DNA of 64,000 nucleotides from Sipunculus nudus. Its lineage: Eukaryota; Annelida; Sipuncula; Golfingiida; Sipunculidae. A model generated the notes under the pieces. That model had not been told where the DNA came from and did not search any database. It saw only the letters and a program-made list of their open reading frames with translations. The stretch lies in NCBI GenBank assembly GCA_026874595.1, contig CM049313.1:40638659-40702658 (forward strand), given 5' to 3'. Both the position numbers and the translations under genes were made by a program. How positions within the stretch are numbered: position 1 is the stretch's first letter; every line of letters starts with the position of its first letter. Below are positions 48,326-60,568 of the stretch, in pieces.

Positions 48326-49433
48326 CGACCGCGCCATGACACATTTAGTTTTGAATGAGAAGTACCGCTTCACGTGAATCGGTGCCACAGTGATGAAAGG
48401 AGGTAATAAATGTAATTATTTTTGTGTAACAACATTTCTTCTTCGATATTAAGCACATATAATACGACTTTAAAAGCCTGTGATGCCAAATAATACCAGA
48501 CAGTAAATATTTTGATCCGACCCTTAGAATGGGCGTTCTGTTGTGACTGCCATCATGACTCCAGGCCCTATCAGTTTATTTCCGAAGGCCTGAATGTCAT
48601 GTTGTCATGGCTAGGACTAGAGCAAGTTGGGGATGGCACTGTATGTACACTTAGGCTGATGATTCAAGCAGTGCATAACCTCCAAGCAGTGGATATAAAA
48701 CAAGAAAGACCCTGGGTCTGCTGCAGCAACAACATTTACACTTAAGCCCAAGAGCAGACCTAAATAGGATTATTCCAGTTTTTACATCATAATGGTTACC
48801 ATAGTGACTCATGTATACCTCTTCAACTTGAGCCAAAAATATGACCTGATAAAGTCACCTTATCAGAGGAGATTAATTTGCTGTAATTATTTGACCTCAG
48901 GAATATTTTAAACCCTGCAATTCACTGAATACAGTGGCTTTATTAAGTATTTTTACAAAACAGGGCAGGTTTGATTTCTTATGAAATTGATGCATCTTCA
49001 AAATATTCAACACCCAAGTCATGTTGACCTTAGTGTCTATTCTGTTATTGTCTGCCACTTAGAACAAATACTTGAGGATAACTTTTAACAAACAGGTCCC
49101 AGTTCATGCAGTGCAGGATCTGATAACTAAATGCAGTGATTCATATTCACAAATTTGTATAAATGCCTCCCAAATGAAAGATTATCAGTCTCAAGACTAG
49201 ATTAGTTTTGACAGGCATGAGTTGTTTTGGAAAAAAATTAGGATTTAATTAATGAACACAATTTCTGAATGTGATTAGGAAAAAGGTAATGACAAAAGTA
49301 GAATTGCATGATTATTCTCAATTGGTGCATTTAGCACATGTTCATTTTAATGAAAATTGCATGTCCATAATTGTATTTTGTTTTCCAGTTAAAATTACCT
49401 CATTCTTATTATTTGTTTCCGAGAAGAACTATT
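48326..49433. other. noncoding DNA
   Basis: The left part (48326-48400) keeps several CpGs and a CACGTG E-box. The frame at 48512-48745 has no recognisable family features. Confidence 0.45.
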
Positions 49434-50069
49434 AAGTTACCACAGGGTCATGACGCACAGCTGACTAGAAGACATTCATAAAAGGAATTTTATCATCTGA
49501 ATGCCAAATTTTGTAGATGGTATCCCCATTCAACTGAAGCATAGCTAGGAGGATATGAGTTAACAGAGACCTAATTTCAGGTTTCCAAGGAGATTTTTCA
49601 TTGACCTCTGCAGATTTCATTATAGAAAAATCTAGGTGCAATTCTAGGACCATCTTTGAAGATCTCAAAAATAAAAATTAAAAGAAAATGCGTAATAAGT
49701 TGTCAAAATCCAGGTAGTGCCACCAGTCTGCAGGAACTGATGAAATACTCCATGATGAATGTGCATGCAAAGAATCATGGTGATGAATGCATTAGTTGTT
49801 CAGAAACTGGAGGTTTTGTATCAAATTTTTAATAATACTGAGGGGTACTTACAAGCCCTATATATAGCTCTAATGATATGGGTAACAGAGACCTAATTTA
49901 TGGTTTCCAAGGAGATTTTGCATGGACTTCCCTGGATGTCCATTTAGAACATTTCAGGTTCAGTGTTTACGATTTGTGAACTGTTAACGGACAGATAGAC
50001 AGACGGACAGACGACAGACAAAGAGTGATCAACATAGCTCAGATGACTTTCAGTCAGCTGAGTTAAAAA
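49434..50069 (-). mobile_element. Helentron-like family 2, short copy
   Basis: Minus-strand copy with both ends: the 5' hairpin AGCTCAGATGACTTTCAG and its partner at about 50036-50065, a TCTGTC/CCGTC microsatellite at 49988-50024, about one and a half core units with a palindrome variant (GGTAGTGCCACC near 49714), and the 3' GTCAGCTG segment with a degraded palindrome at 49446-49480. Confidence 0.65.
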
Positions 50070-50490
50070 TGCTTTATTTGGAATAATCTATAAGTATTGT
50101 CACCTTTGTGTCAGATAAAATGAATATTGTAATAAATGCATCTCAAATACTGTAAAATTCAATAAAAGAACTTGTAATAACTAATGCAAGTTCTATCAGT
50201 TCTATCCACAATGAAATTAACTTTTGTTTTCATTAATATCTGTAGAACAAATTTTCGGTGTTAGGAAGTATCTCTGCAATTTACACTATCTAAAAGTGGG
50301 CTCTCTATTTTAGTACAGATTATTAATGTGGTACATTAAAATATCCATTAATTAATATTTACATTGATACTGCATTTGCAGTGTCGTGTACACTCAGTGA
50401 ACAAAGTTTCTATGTCACTTATATTTAGTGACATGCATAATGAAGAATTATTACATGCATGGTGCTTAATGAAGTTTTTTTTATTATTAT

Positions 50491-50848
50491 TTTTAGGGCC
50501 CCATTAGAAAAGCAGTGCCCTTGCTATTTAATAGAGATCACTGTGTCAGTCTGTCTGTCCGTCAGTAATGCTTTTTTCCATGCGTGATATCTGAGCAAGT
50601 ATGTGCTGGATCCTTCCCATATTCACAGGGATTATTTGGCCTATGAGGGCTCCAGAGCTTTTGATTTCCAGACCTGTCAGAATTCCAATATTGCCACCTG
50701 CTAGAGCACAGTCAGTGATTTTCTTCACACTTGATCAACACCAGGTCTTCAAAAGGCTTTTTACTACAGTTTTCAGGTCACATCCAGATACACCAACCAA
50801 TTCTTACTGCAGGGCCCACTGAGGACCATTGTCCAATGATAGTTCTAG
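50491..50848 (+). mobile_element. Helentron-like family 3 (short)
   Basis: A 358-bp element with family 2-like layout but different sequence. It starts TTTTTAGGGCCCC, has a weak hairpin to GTGCCCT, then a TCTGTCTGTCCGTCAG microsatellite. Near the 3' end it has GCAGGGCCCACTG, a short hairpin GGAC-CATT-GTCC, and CTAGTTT, the same terminal CTAG-T as family 1. No palindromic core array is present. Confidence 0.55.
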
Positions 50849-51123
50849 TTTATCTGGTTCTGATTATACTGAGATTGCACTTATGCTTTTGTATTTGAAA
50901 ATCACATATTCAGCTCAAACTGCATTTAATGTAAATGCAGAGTTCCTGTTTGACAGCAAATGCAACATTTTAAAATATAAAAAAAAAAAATTGCTATGAA
51001 TTCAAACTTGCTCCAGAAGTCTTTTACATCACTTATATTGATACAAGCTTTCAAGTTTTCATCTATAATGCAGTATCAATTGTGGGGAAAGCATATTTGA
51101 TGTGAACCTTTATTTAGGAAATA

Positions 51124-52220
51124 CAGTCAAGCCCGCTTATTGTCATATCGGTGGTGCATGCATAAATTATGATAATAACCGGGATGTGACATTAAGCGGG
51201 CTTCAATGTGGATGTCCTTTTGAGTCATAGAAGAAGCGTTATGTCTCAAATGAAATTTAAAAAATCGTCAATAAAAAGAAAAAAGAAACGTTTATGAATA
51301 TTTTATCATACAACAGTATATCTAATTACGTTTATGCTCACCTAACAATTTATTTCCTGTGAGATTTTTTGCCGCATGCCGCAATAACTGAAAAAAATCC
51401 GACTTGCCAACAGAAAGAGACGTATCGTCTGGGTCATGAGGTCAAATGTCTGGAATTATGCGGCACAGTTTTAACGTTATGCGTACGCAAATTATTTTAC
51501 TAGATAATTATTTTCCGGACTATTGCGCCTTATTTTCCGGATATCTTCTTAATGAATCAAACTTCCATGGTCGTCATTATGATAGGACTGTTAGGGGAGG
51601 GGGCATTGTCATGCCATTGTCAACCTTCTGAAGTATCGCGGCGATTGAGGTTTTGGACTGGGTATCTCCTCGAGTGCTCATAAACCCTCCAGGTTTTCGT
51701 GGACCCTTAAAGGGGATTTCAAGTCGTTAGCAACGTTTAGAGCTCGTGCTTCCTATCATCTCGGCAAAACGTCACCGAGGTGTGAACCATGGCCTTGCAA
51801 AGACCAGGGGTTCATTATGTATGACGTAATCGCAAACATCGCCCTTGTTAATGTACGAAGAAATGCAAAGATCCGGATTACAGTGGTATCTTAGGAAGTT
51901 AATTAGCTAAGTGACCTGCATGCATCACTGCACCTGCCTACCGCACATAGTTGGAGATGTGATCGTTTGACACGCCTGGCGGATTTCAGGCTCTTGGCTT
52001 CGTTGTTTGCCATGTCGGCGTCTGATGTGATATTAACTACGATCAGGTATCACTGCCACGGGTCCCAAGCATGACAATAAACGGGATTATGACAATATTC
52101 CATGATATTAAGCGGTCAGATTAACCGTTGTTTATATAGGAAATGGTTTGGGATTTCAGATTTATGTGACAATAAATGGGATTTTCTATTAACCGATATG
52201 ACACAAAGTGGGCTCGACTG
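51124..52220 (-). mobile_element. pogo/Tigger-like element, non-autonomous, CpG-rich
   Basis: A 1097-bp element between TA target sites (51122-51123 and 52221-52222). The 29-bp inverted ends begin CAGTCAAGCCCGC and CAGTCGAGCCCAC and both end TCATATCGGT. On the minus strand a short ATG frame from 52013 reads MANNEAKSLKSARRVKRSHL, the basic character expected before a pogo-type helix-turn-helix, and then stops. CpG is common inside, unlike the surroundings. Confidence 0.7.
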
Positions 52221-52389
52221 TATATTAATTAATTCATTTATAGATCTTGCAGCATGAACTAAACTGTGTTTGCTGAGTGTTAATGGATCTTTTTATAATT
52301 GCTACCTTGTGAGTGCAGCAAGGCTAATATCCTGCTGTGAACCGTATCCATTGGTGATGGTGGTAAAACCAGTGGAAGTTTTTCCCTGA

Positions 52390-52790
52390 AAGAGGCAAAG
52401 ATCAGGATATTTGGAAGATCAGCTGATCAAGTGCTATGGCTTGTTTTGCATTTGTTATGGAGCTCAAAAGAGATTTTCATCACCTGCTGGCAAAGAACAG
52501 GATATTAGGAAGATCAGTGAAGGTCTGATACCAGTTTAGAATGTAAAGATTTTAATCGCAGAATGGCAGAGGGCAGGATATTTGAAAGATCTGTTGAAGT
52601 CCAGGAATGGTTTGGTATTAGTCGCAAGCAGGAGGGAGATTTTAATCACAAAGACAGGATATCTAAAAGAGCTTTAGTGGTCTTTGGACAGTTCAGAAAT
52701 TCTTTGAATTATAGTGAAGCGGTTGAAGTCCAGAGAAGATAACAATGACAGGTTGGCAATGGACAGGATATTTGAATGAGTCCTGGAGGT
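52390..52790 (+). repeat. degenerate repeats with ACAGGATATTTG motif
   Basis: Five diverged copies of a GGCAAAG-NN-CAGGATATTTG-AAGATC block at about 52391, 52489, 52565, 52645 and 52756, spaced 75-110 bp. Most are followed by GTTGAAGTCC or GTGGTCT-like text. Confidence 0.55.
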
Positions 52791-55402
52791 CTCTTGCCTG
52801 TTTTCAGGGACATTTTGAATTGATAGTAAGGCAAGGGTAGTGTGCTTTGAAGATTAACAGTCTCATGTTCTAAGGACCACAGTGCTTCATTGGACCATGA
52901 TGGATTACTCTAGCCCCACCAAGCTCTCAGTCCTGTACATAAGTCAATATAATAAAACGATAGATATGATTGAAACTGGCACATCAAGGAGAAATTGGAT
53001 CTGAGGGAATATCATATATATGGCAGAGGGTAACTGACAAAGACGAGGTTAAAATTATTTATACTCAAACTATAATCAACCTTCAGGTCCAGCTAACGTG
53101 TGTTAAGTCCTGTTCTATATATCATCATGTATCAAAATCTTTTAGCTCAACTAGTATTAAAGCTGGCTGAGTTTCCAAGACAAGACAACATCGGAATGAA
53201 TCTGGTCTATTCTGATTGTCCTGTTAGTCTGATACCACTCTAGACCAGTCCCGAGAGATCCTGGCGATAAAAAATTTCTTTGGTATTTCAGGACTGGTCC
53301 TGAGTATTCCGTTCTAGTCCATTTGAGTCCATTCTGTTTGTGGTTGGTTTTAGGACCAGACAGGATTGGGAGATGATCATTGACCTTTAAGAGCAGCTCA
53401 ACAAATCACATGACAGGTGTTCAGAACAGAAGATGTTGAATTTACAGAAAGAAATTGCATAAAAGACACATGAAGATTGGTGTCCTTGTTGATTATATAT
53501 AAAAACACTTGCATCTATATAATGTCAAATTGTTACCATTTGCAGAACTGCTACATAAAGATCCATCAAAATATATTTGAAAATTTGCATAATTTCTTGT
53601 TTACCAATATGAATTTTTTGTTGATAATCAATACAAATATTAATATTTTCTTAATAATCAACCATAAAAACTGTAATAAACAATATATAACAGCCAATTG
53701 TACTCCTCACTGTACTTGTAGCTAGGTGTATCATAATCCTGTATTGACAGTGATATTTGTGTTTTGTAGTTGATAGCATCACACCCACTACTTTGTAAAC
53801 TGAGAGCATGACTTGCTGCCTGCATTATACATGTGTTGTTTGTAACAGTAGTATACATAAGCTCACACTTTCTGCCAGCTGGGATATATGACCTTGCGGT
53901 ACTCGTTACAGGTATGCAGGTATGTGGGCACTGCTACCTTCAGGAGAGAGTTAACCACAGCTGTACTCATCAGCTTACTCAGAGCAAGTGTTGTCTCAGT
54001 AAATGGTCAGAGGTGTAAATATTACACCCTGGTCCATCTGCTACTAATTAAGTGATTAGTGTTGTAAGTGAACTTATGTCAGCAGCTTAAGCATAACCTT
54101 ACTGATGTCTATATATAAGAGTGGGGTAATTTACCAAGTGTCTGCCTGCTTGGCATGTTATCCTGCTGTTAGGTTATTGTCATTCCTCCAAATGTTCTCC
54201 AGATTTTTGTCCTGTTTGAAAACCATCTATCACTATATATTCATTAATGGTTCTAAGTAGAGGTGTTTTCAGCACAGAATGCCTCTGCCAAAGTCAAACC
54301 AGAAGCTAAAAAGAAATATATCTGACATGCCATCTGTTGTAAAATGTACAGCTCGTTAACATACATTTAATGGTACAGGACCAACTGTGCACTGGTCAGA
54401 AGACAGGTATATCTAATATATATTTATTTTATATTTATTTGTAAATAAGTGAGTTTATCTGATCGAGAGAGGCAGTCAAAAGAAAAAACTATATATTCCA
54501 GATTGACACATATACATAGTCATAACATTTTATAGATTTCAGCTGATAATGATTCAGTTGTGCCATCTAATTTTATAATAACTTTTTAAAAAAGTCCACA
54601 TGTGACAATTCAGCAGTCTCGGGGCTGTATGTAATATTGAAAACTTTATTCAGTGTAATATCTTAACAAAAGGTCATAACTTCTCAAGTTCTGGATTATT
54701 TAATTATTTAATGTTTAAATAAACCCTATGATGCCAAAGGCTTGATGATAACCTATCAGTTTATCACACTGCCTTTCTAAAGAGAACAGTGACATCGGTG
54801 GACTACAGACCTGTCTTATAACTCCACATTTTTGCAGAATCAGAATGAACCAACAACTAAAGATAATCCTTACCTTAAATCAGCCACACTTGGTTCCATC
54901 TTATGCTGCATTAAAAATATAACTTCAGATTGATTCAAGCACACAGAGGTATATGGACATGTAGTGATATACATGAATTCATGAGTTTGCTCCTGTAGTA
55001 CTAAAATACCTGGGAAAAAATCAGCATGGCCTTTAGTTTCAGTGAACAGGTGGAGTGCAGTAGCTATGGATACCACATGTGTAAGCATGACAAGGAAAGA
55101 GTGTTGGTTAATCAGAACTATCTTGTGAAATATCAGAGATGTTGTGCACACCCTTTGGGCCACTCTACACTAAGGAATTATTTGTACCATTTTATGCCCA
55201 TGTCTATAATGATGATGGAGAATATCCTTGTAAGCCAGTAAACAGACTACACCTTCAATAGAGTTGCATAATTTGTAACAGGACATGTGAAAGCAGTTTC
55301 TTGCACAGAATATTAAAAAAATATCAGGGGCATCACTTGACAAACCCATTTGCTCTGCTCATGAATAAATAAATTACATACAGAAATTTTGTTTGATACA
55401 CT
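52791..55402. other. intron-like DNA
   Basis: No element or exon recognised. GGACTGGTCC/GACCAGTCC motifs near 53250-53360 hint at a decayed hAT end like those at 43.05-43.82 kb. Confidence 0.45.
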
Positions 55403-55696
55403 TTATACCTTATTTTGCCATATATTTAGATATTTAAATAAAATTATGAAACAAGTGCCTGTCAAATGAAGAATTTGTTGAGGCTGCTTTGCTCTTTTCA
55501 GTATGATTAATAATATATGTGGAAGAGAATGAGCTGATATGAGGACTTCAGTGAGTGACTTGCAATCACCATTGCTCCCGTTCTTTCGTGTGTTATATAG
55601 ACTGTGAGGTGTTATCAGACTGCTAAACACACTTTTGATCAGTCTTCTGTGTTGATAGCCTCTGTTGATTCCTTGTAACTGCGTCAGAGCTGCCAT
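55403..55696 (-). CDS. unassigned ATG-initiated frame, possible small gene or exon
   Basis: A 97-codon minus-strand frame starting at an ATG that follows an in-frame TAA two codons upstream. The composition is plausible for a folded peptide (MAALTQLQGINRGYQHRRLI at the start, SLTEVLISAHSLPHILLIIL later). A donor-like AAG|GTATAA lies at its 3' end. No family is recognised. A chance frame is quite possible in sequence of this length. Confidence 0.17.
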   Translation of the reverse strand: MAALTQLQGINRGYQHRRLIKSVFSSLITPHSLYNTRKNGSNGDCKSLTEVLISAHSLPHILLIILKRAKQPQQILHLTGTCFIILFKYLNIWQNKV

Positions 55697-55974
55697 GTAC
55701 AGTTAAAGTCCATGAAGTCCTTCAGTTTTTCAATCAGCAGGTGTATACAGTAATCATAGTCAGGTCCTGGCGGGAGATTGATAATTTTACTTTATTTGAG
55801 CCTAAATGTCTTAATCAATGGGTGATTTGTATATATTTTGATATTTTTTTAAAATTCTTTCCTTGAGATATTTATATTTGCCCCAGACTTCCAGTATCTT
55901 TATTCCCTTGGAAGTCTTGCTAAGATTAGTTCTGTCATATAAACTCCTCAGAAAGATGCACATTTCTTGGCACA

Positions 55975-56172
55975 CTAAGCATGGACAGATTGCCAAGTGA
56001 GCTTTACATACTGGTCATAGTGTTGCCAAGTTATGTTGGCATTTAGAACTGACACTGGAATACAGTAATTGGCTTTGATCTCACATACTTGGCACATATG
56101 AAACACACCCTTGTAAAGTAAGGCATCCTGTGTTCCTGAGAGCAGAACGTACAGCTTCTGCTGCTGCAACCC
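55975..56172 (-). CDS. candidate exon, product unknown
   Basis: On the minus strand an acceptor (GTACTTTACTTCCAG) opens a phase-0 frame of 65 codons ending in TAG. The peptide looks natural (KLYVLLSGTQDALLYKGVF; two clustered Cys in HMCQVCEIK). It lies about 280 bp upstream of the 97-codon minus-strand frame at 55403-55696, but the stop codon between them argues against simple joining. The product is unrecognised. Confidence 0.2.
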   Translation of the reverse strand, partial: GLQQQKLYVLLSGTQDALLYKGVFHMCQVCEIKANYCIPVSVLNANITWQHYDQYVKLTWQSVHA

Positions 56173-56202
56173 CTGGAAGTAAAGTACACTTCTCAAGGTC
56201 AT

Positions 56203-58312
56203 AACCCTATTTGTGTCACCATGAAACCTGACACCTCATCCTGCATGACAAGGTTGTGTAGTTATTGTGATCACATGCTTGTTAATTGGAGTCTTGGTTG
56301 AGGTGTGTATATCATTGGTTCCCCTGGTGTCAGTCTAACTCAAGTACTATTATCAGTTCTGTCACAAACTATCAACATTACATGCTGTTACATATTTCAT
56401 AAACATGTGTTGTACCTGCTTTTAGCATTCAGGAGTAACAGCCTCTGGACCATTATCCCCTCGGTGTCATGCTAGTCAAGTTTCCTGACCCAGCACAAGC
56501 AGATCATGCCAGCTATCTCTTCATGGTTCATTTATAGACAAGCTTAAATGACATTTCAGGTGTCCCTCTTGAGGAGAACATTGGTATCGCTTCTATGGTT
56601 GTGACTAGCACTAAAAATATAGGTATGCATATAACTGTATCATGCATAAAATGTTGCCATTTCTTTCACCAGTGTGATTTTTGTTCCCAGTTTGTGAATT
56701 TTCCTTATATACATTATTTTTAATTATTTTTGGTCGGGGATTCTTGAGGTTTTGACAACTTAGAGACTCATTGTTTTTTTTTGTTTGGTTGTTCTTTTTT
56801 AGGCTTGCTGGTGGCAGTCTATTCAGCAAGGGTAGGATATCAATATGACATGGTAACATTAAGTCCTACATCTCAGGACTTCTATACATGCTTGTCACTG
56901 AGAATAATTATAGCCACCATACCTTAATATTAAGGCAGAGGACCTGTTTTGGTTTCATAACAATTATCTGTGTCTTAGACACTGTGGCTGTGGGTGGGTG
57001 CAGAAGGCTATATTAAGGAGGTTACATGACCTCTGTGACAGAATAACAGTTACAGGGATCATTCTGCTGACTGCTTTTAGCGAATGTTACACTCTGCGAA
57101 AGCCATTAGTGTTAACGGGGAGGCCCCTGTCCAGTCTGTGCTGCGCAGGATACTTTTCTTGCTGTTACAGGTGCTGCCATATTAACAGCAGTGAAATGAC
57201 TGGCTGGTAGTCATTAGAAGGCTGCCGCAGCACATGGGAAAGCTGCTGGACAATGTTGTATTTCTCGCGGTAATGGACCACTTGTTTTTGTATATGCAGA
57301 CTTCAAACAGGTTTGGACGTGGTTCTGTCTGGAAACAGACAGTTAAAGCTGTGTCAACATAACATCAGACTTAAAGAACGTTTGCCATATCCACAGAAGG
57401 ATGCAGAAGAGTCATGAATTGTGAAGATTCATTGTAGAATTGTTTCGATCCAAGACCGTATATGATGACCATCATCTTTAATTCTAATAAAGTATCAAGT
57501 TGTAAACAAGGTCAACTTGCAAGGTTTTGTTGTGCATCCCCAGCCAGATGAACCATTAACAGTTTACCATTTGCCAGGTACAAAGTGATCATTTGATTGA
57601 AGTCCAACAGCCAAATATACTGATAACCTTATGGACTGATAACAAATTGGACTGATAGCTTGCTGGTGTGGCAAAATTTTTAAGGGTTCTTTCAAAAATG
57701 CATGTGAAAAATCATGATAGATAGAAAACTTCAGTACTTTGTGGCACATATATCTTTAGCCTTTATTCTGCTATAGAGCATTAGACTGATGGCATTGGAG
57801 CTGTTGGGGCCTTGATCTGTTGTACAAATTTCTGGTAAGACTGACCAATCAGGAAACCCCTGGGCAAACTGATACTTTCAGAAAATTTATTTGAAATTGA
57901 CCAAAAGCTGCCAGAGATTTCTTATAACTAAATCATAATCAGACAAATGTAGAAACAAAAGTGGTCCTAACTAGCTGTCACCACTGTACAACTGAACCGT
58001 CGTAAAATATAGCTATTTCTGAATGATCAATTTCCCAGATTTCCTGGAAATCCATAAATCCCTACATGAGAAGTCCATTGCACAGGATCGTATACAAATT
58101 GACACACTGAATACCGTTATCCAGCTTTCTTTTGTTGAAGGTAATGGTGCCAGTGATAATGTCCTTCTCCTCCGAAGGTACAACAAAACAAAATGCAGAA
58201 CAGGTATTGATCTTGCCATCATGCTATGAATATGTAATTTTTAACTGAATGAAAGGATCCTTTGTGTTCATCGCTTTCATAATTCATTTTTACCAGTTAA
58301 TGGAATTATGGG
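56203..58312. other. intron-like DNA
   Basis: A 68-codon plus-strand frame (58023-58229) overlaps a similar minus-strand frame; neither has supporting splice or family evidence. The stretch at 57050-57250 is somewhat GC-richer and could be regulatory. Confidence 0.45.
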
Positions 58313-58715
58313 TTTTTAGCTCAGCTGACTGTAAGTCAACTGAGGTATAGGAATGGCACTTTGTCCGTCATCCATCTGGCCGTCCGGACGTACGTTAACA
58401 GGGCACAAATCGTAACTGTTGGTCCTAGAAATTTTTATGTGTAAATTCAAGGAGGTCAATAAAAAATCTCCTTGGAAACCTGAAATTAGGTCACTGTGAT
58501 CTATATCCTATGAGCTATGGGGCTTTAAAGTACCCCCCAGAATAATCCAAAATAAAATACAAAACCTCAAATATCTTGATAATTAATGCATGGATTGTCA
58601 TGAATTTTGCCTTGAATATTGACCATGACTAGTTTTGTCAGTTCCAAAAAAGTGGTGGTGCCACCTGTATTTTTTTGTTATTTTAATATTTTTCTATTTT
58701 TTAACTATTAAATGA
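58313..58715 (+). mobile_element. Helentron-like family 2, 3' truncated copy
   Basis: Begins TTTTTAGCTCAGCTGACTG with its hairpin partner, followed by a diverged GTCC microsatellite and one core unit containing CTCCTTGGAAACCTGAAATT and GGTGGTGCCACCTGTA (near 58653). Similarity fades after the following T-rich stretch; no 3' terminus is seen. Confidence 0.6.
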
Positions 58716-59404
58716 CAACAATCATGTCAATTTGAAGATGGAAATATTTGGTTCTATATTAGAGAAATTGGTGTAGAGCCAGTTCAGTAAGATGAGGTAT
58801 GTTAGGATGTTAGGTCTAAGAACCTGTATTGTATAGATGCAGCTCGAAAGCCTCTGATTTCAGCTGGGTTTTGTCCTGAAAATTCCCCACAGTTTGTGAT
58901 AAGGATGGTGGTCTGCTTCCTATAGAAGAGGGTTCACCTGGCACCTGGTTTACTCGATCCTCATCATACAAGCAGTACACTGGGGTTACAATTTGCACCT
59001 GAGTGGGGTTTCCTTTTATAGGTACCTGATCAGCTGAAGAGAAACATTTTTCTGATCAGACAACTTTCAGAGGTTTCTGCAGAATGTCATTCTGTGTAGA
59101 GTAAATGGTAAACTGACTTCTTTTAACTCCTTAAACAAAGATATCTTTGGCTTGTGATGATTAAATTTTTTTTTAAAGGGCAATTTTGCCCTGTTGGTGT
59201 TTTCTTATTTTACTTTTGGTCTATCCTGATTAATATAGAATATTTCAGTTATGATACCTCAGAAAACCCTATGCCTGCACTGTCTACAGTGAAATGGCTC
59301 GAGCCATAGAGCCTGTAATCTGAATAAAATGAACGATTTGATATATGCCCAACAAACATCAGTCATAAAATCATAAATTAAGGAATTATCATTGAAGGGA
59401 GATG
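58716..59404. other. noncoding DNA before the 89-bp satellite
   Basis: Nothing recognised. Confidence 0.5.
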
Positions 59405-60568
59405 TCCATAAGAAAATATCCTTCATTCTCAGGAAGACAATTTTCTCAGTTTGTGCTGAGAGCATCATTCAGTTTCTGGAGATCTTATCAAAATTTATAA
59501 AAAAAATATCCTTCATTCTCAGGAAGACAATTTTCTCAGTTTGTGCTGAGAGCATCATTCAGTTTCTGGAGATCTTATCAAAATTTATAAGAAAATATCC
59601 TTCATTCTCAGGAAGACAATTTTCTCAGTTTGTGCTGAGAGCATCATTCAGTTTCTGGAGATCTTATCAAAATTTATAAGAAAATATCCTTCATTCTCAG
59701 GAAGACAATTTTCTCAGTTTGTGCTGAGAGCATCATTCAGTTTCTGGAGATCTTATCAAAATTTATAAGAAAATATCCTTCATTCTCAGGAAGACAATTT
59801 TCTCAGTTTGTGCTGAGAGCATCATTCAGTTTCTGGAGATCTTATCAAAATTTATAAGAAAATATCCTTCATTCTCAGGAAGACAATTTTCTCAGTTTGT
59901 GCTGAGAGCATCATTCAGTTTCTGGAGATCTTATCAAAATTTATAAGAAAATATCCTTCATTCTCAGGAAGACAATTTTCTCAGTTTGTGCTGAGAGCAT
60001 CATTCAATTTCTGGAGATCTTATCAAAATTTATAAGAAAATATCCTTCATTCTCAGGAAGACAATTTTCTCAGTTTGTGCTGAGAGCATCATTCAGTTTC
60101 TGGAGATCTTATCAAAATGTGTAAGAAAATATCCTTCATTCTCAGGAAGACAATTTTCTCAGTTTGTGCTGAGAGCATCATTCAGTTTCTGGAGATCTTA
60201 AAAAAATTTATAAGAAAATATCCTTCATTCTCAGGAAGACAATTTTCTCAGTTTGTGCTGAGAGCATCATTCAGTTTCTGGAGATCTTATCAAAATTTAT
60301 AAGAAAATTTCCTTCATTCTCAGGAAGACAATTTTCTCAGTTTGTGCTGAGAGCATCATTCAGTTTCTGGAGATCTTATCAAAATTTATAAGAAAATATC
60401 CTTCATTCTCAGGAAGACAATTTTCTCAGTTTGTGCTGAGAGCATCATTCAGTTTCTGGAGATCTTATCAAAATGTGTAAGAAAATATCCTTCATTCTCA
60501 GGAAGACAATTTTCTCAGTTTGTGCAGAGAGAATCATTTAGTTTCTGGAGATCTTATAAAAAATGTAT
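59405..60568 (+). repeat. 89-bp tandem satellite, 13 copies
   Basis: AGAAAATATCCTTCATTCTC recurs at 59411, 59501 (one extra A), 59590, 59679, 59768, 59857, 59946, 60035, 60124, 60213, 60302, 60391 and 60480: exactly 89 bp after the second copy. Units differ at only one or a few positions. Because 89 is not a multiple of 3, the open frames here change frame each unit and are not genes. Confidence 0.95.

Noticed and set aside
58013-58229. Paired 68/69-codon frames on opposite strands
   Set aside because: No family features; one acceptor-like TTTCCCAG is not enough to call an exon.
59392-60302. 95- and 61-codon frames in the 89-bp array
   Set aside because: The period is not a multiple of three and the frames restate the same repeat in different frames; not genes.
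59405-60568. CRISPR-like array
   Set aside because: Units are near-identical along their whole 89 bp with no variable spacers, and this is animal DNA.
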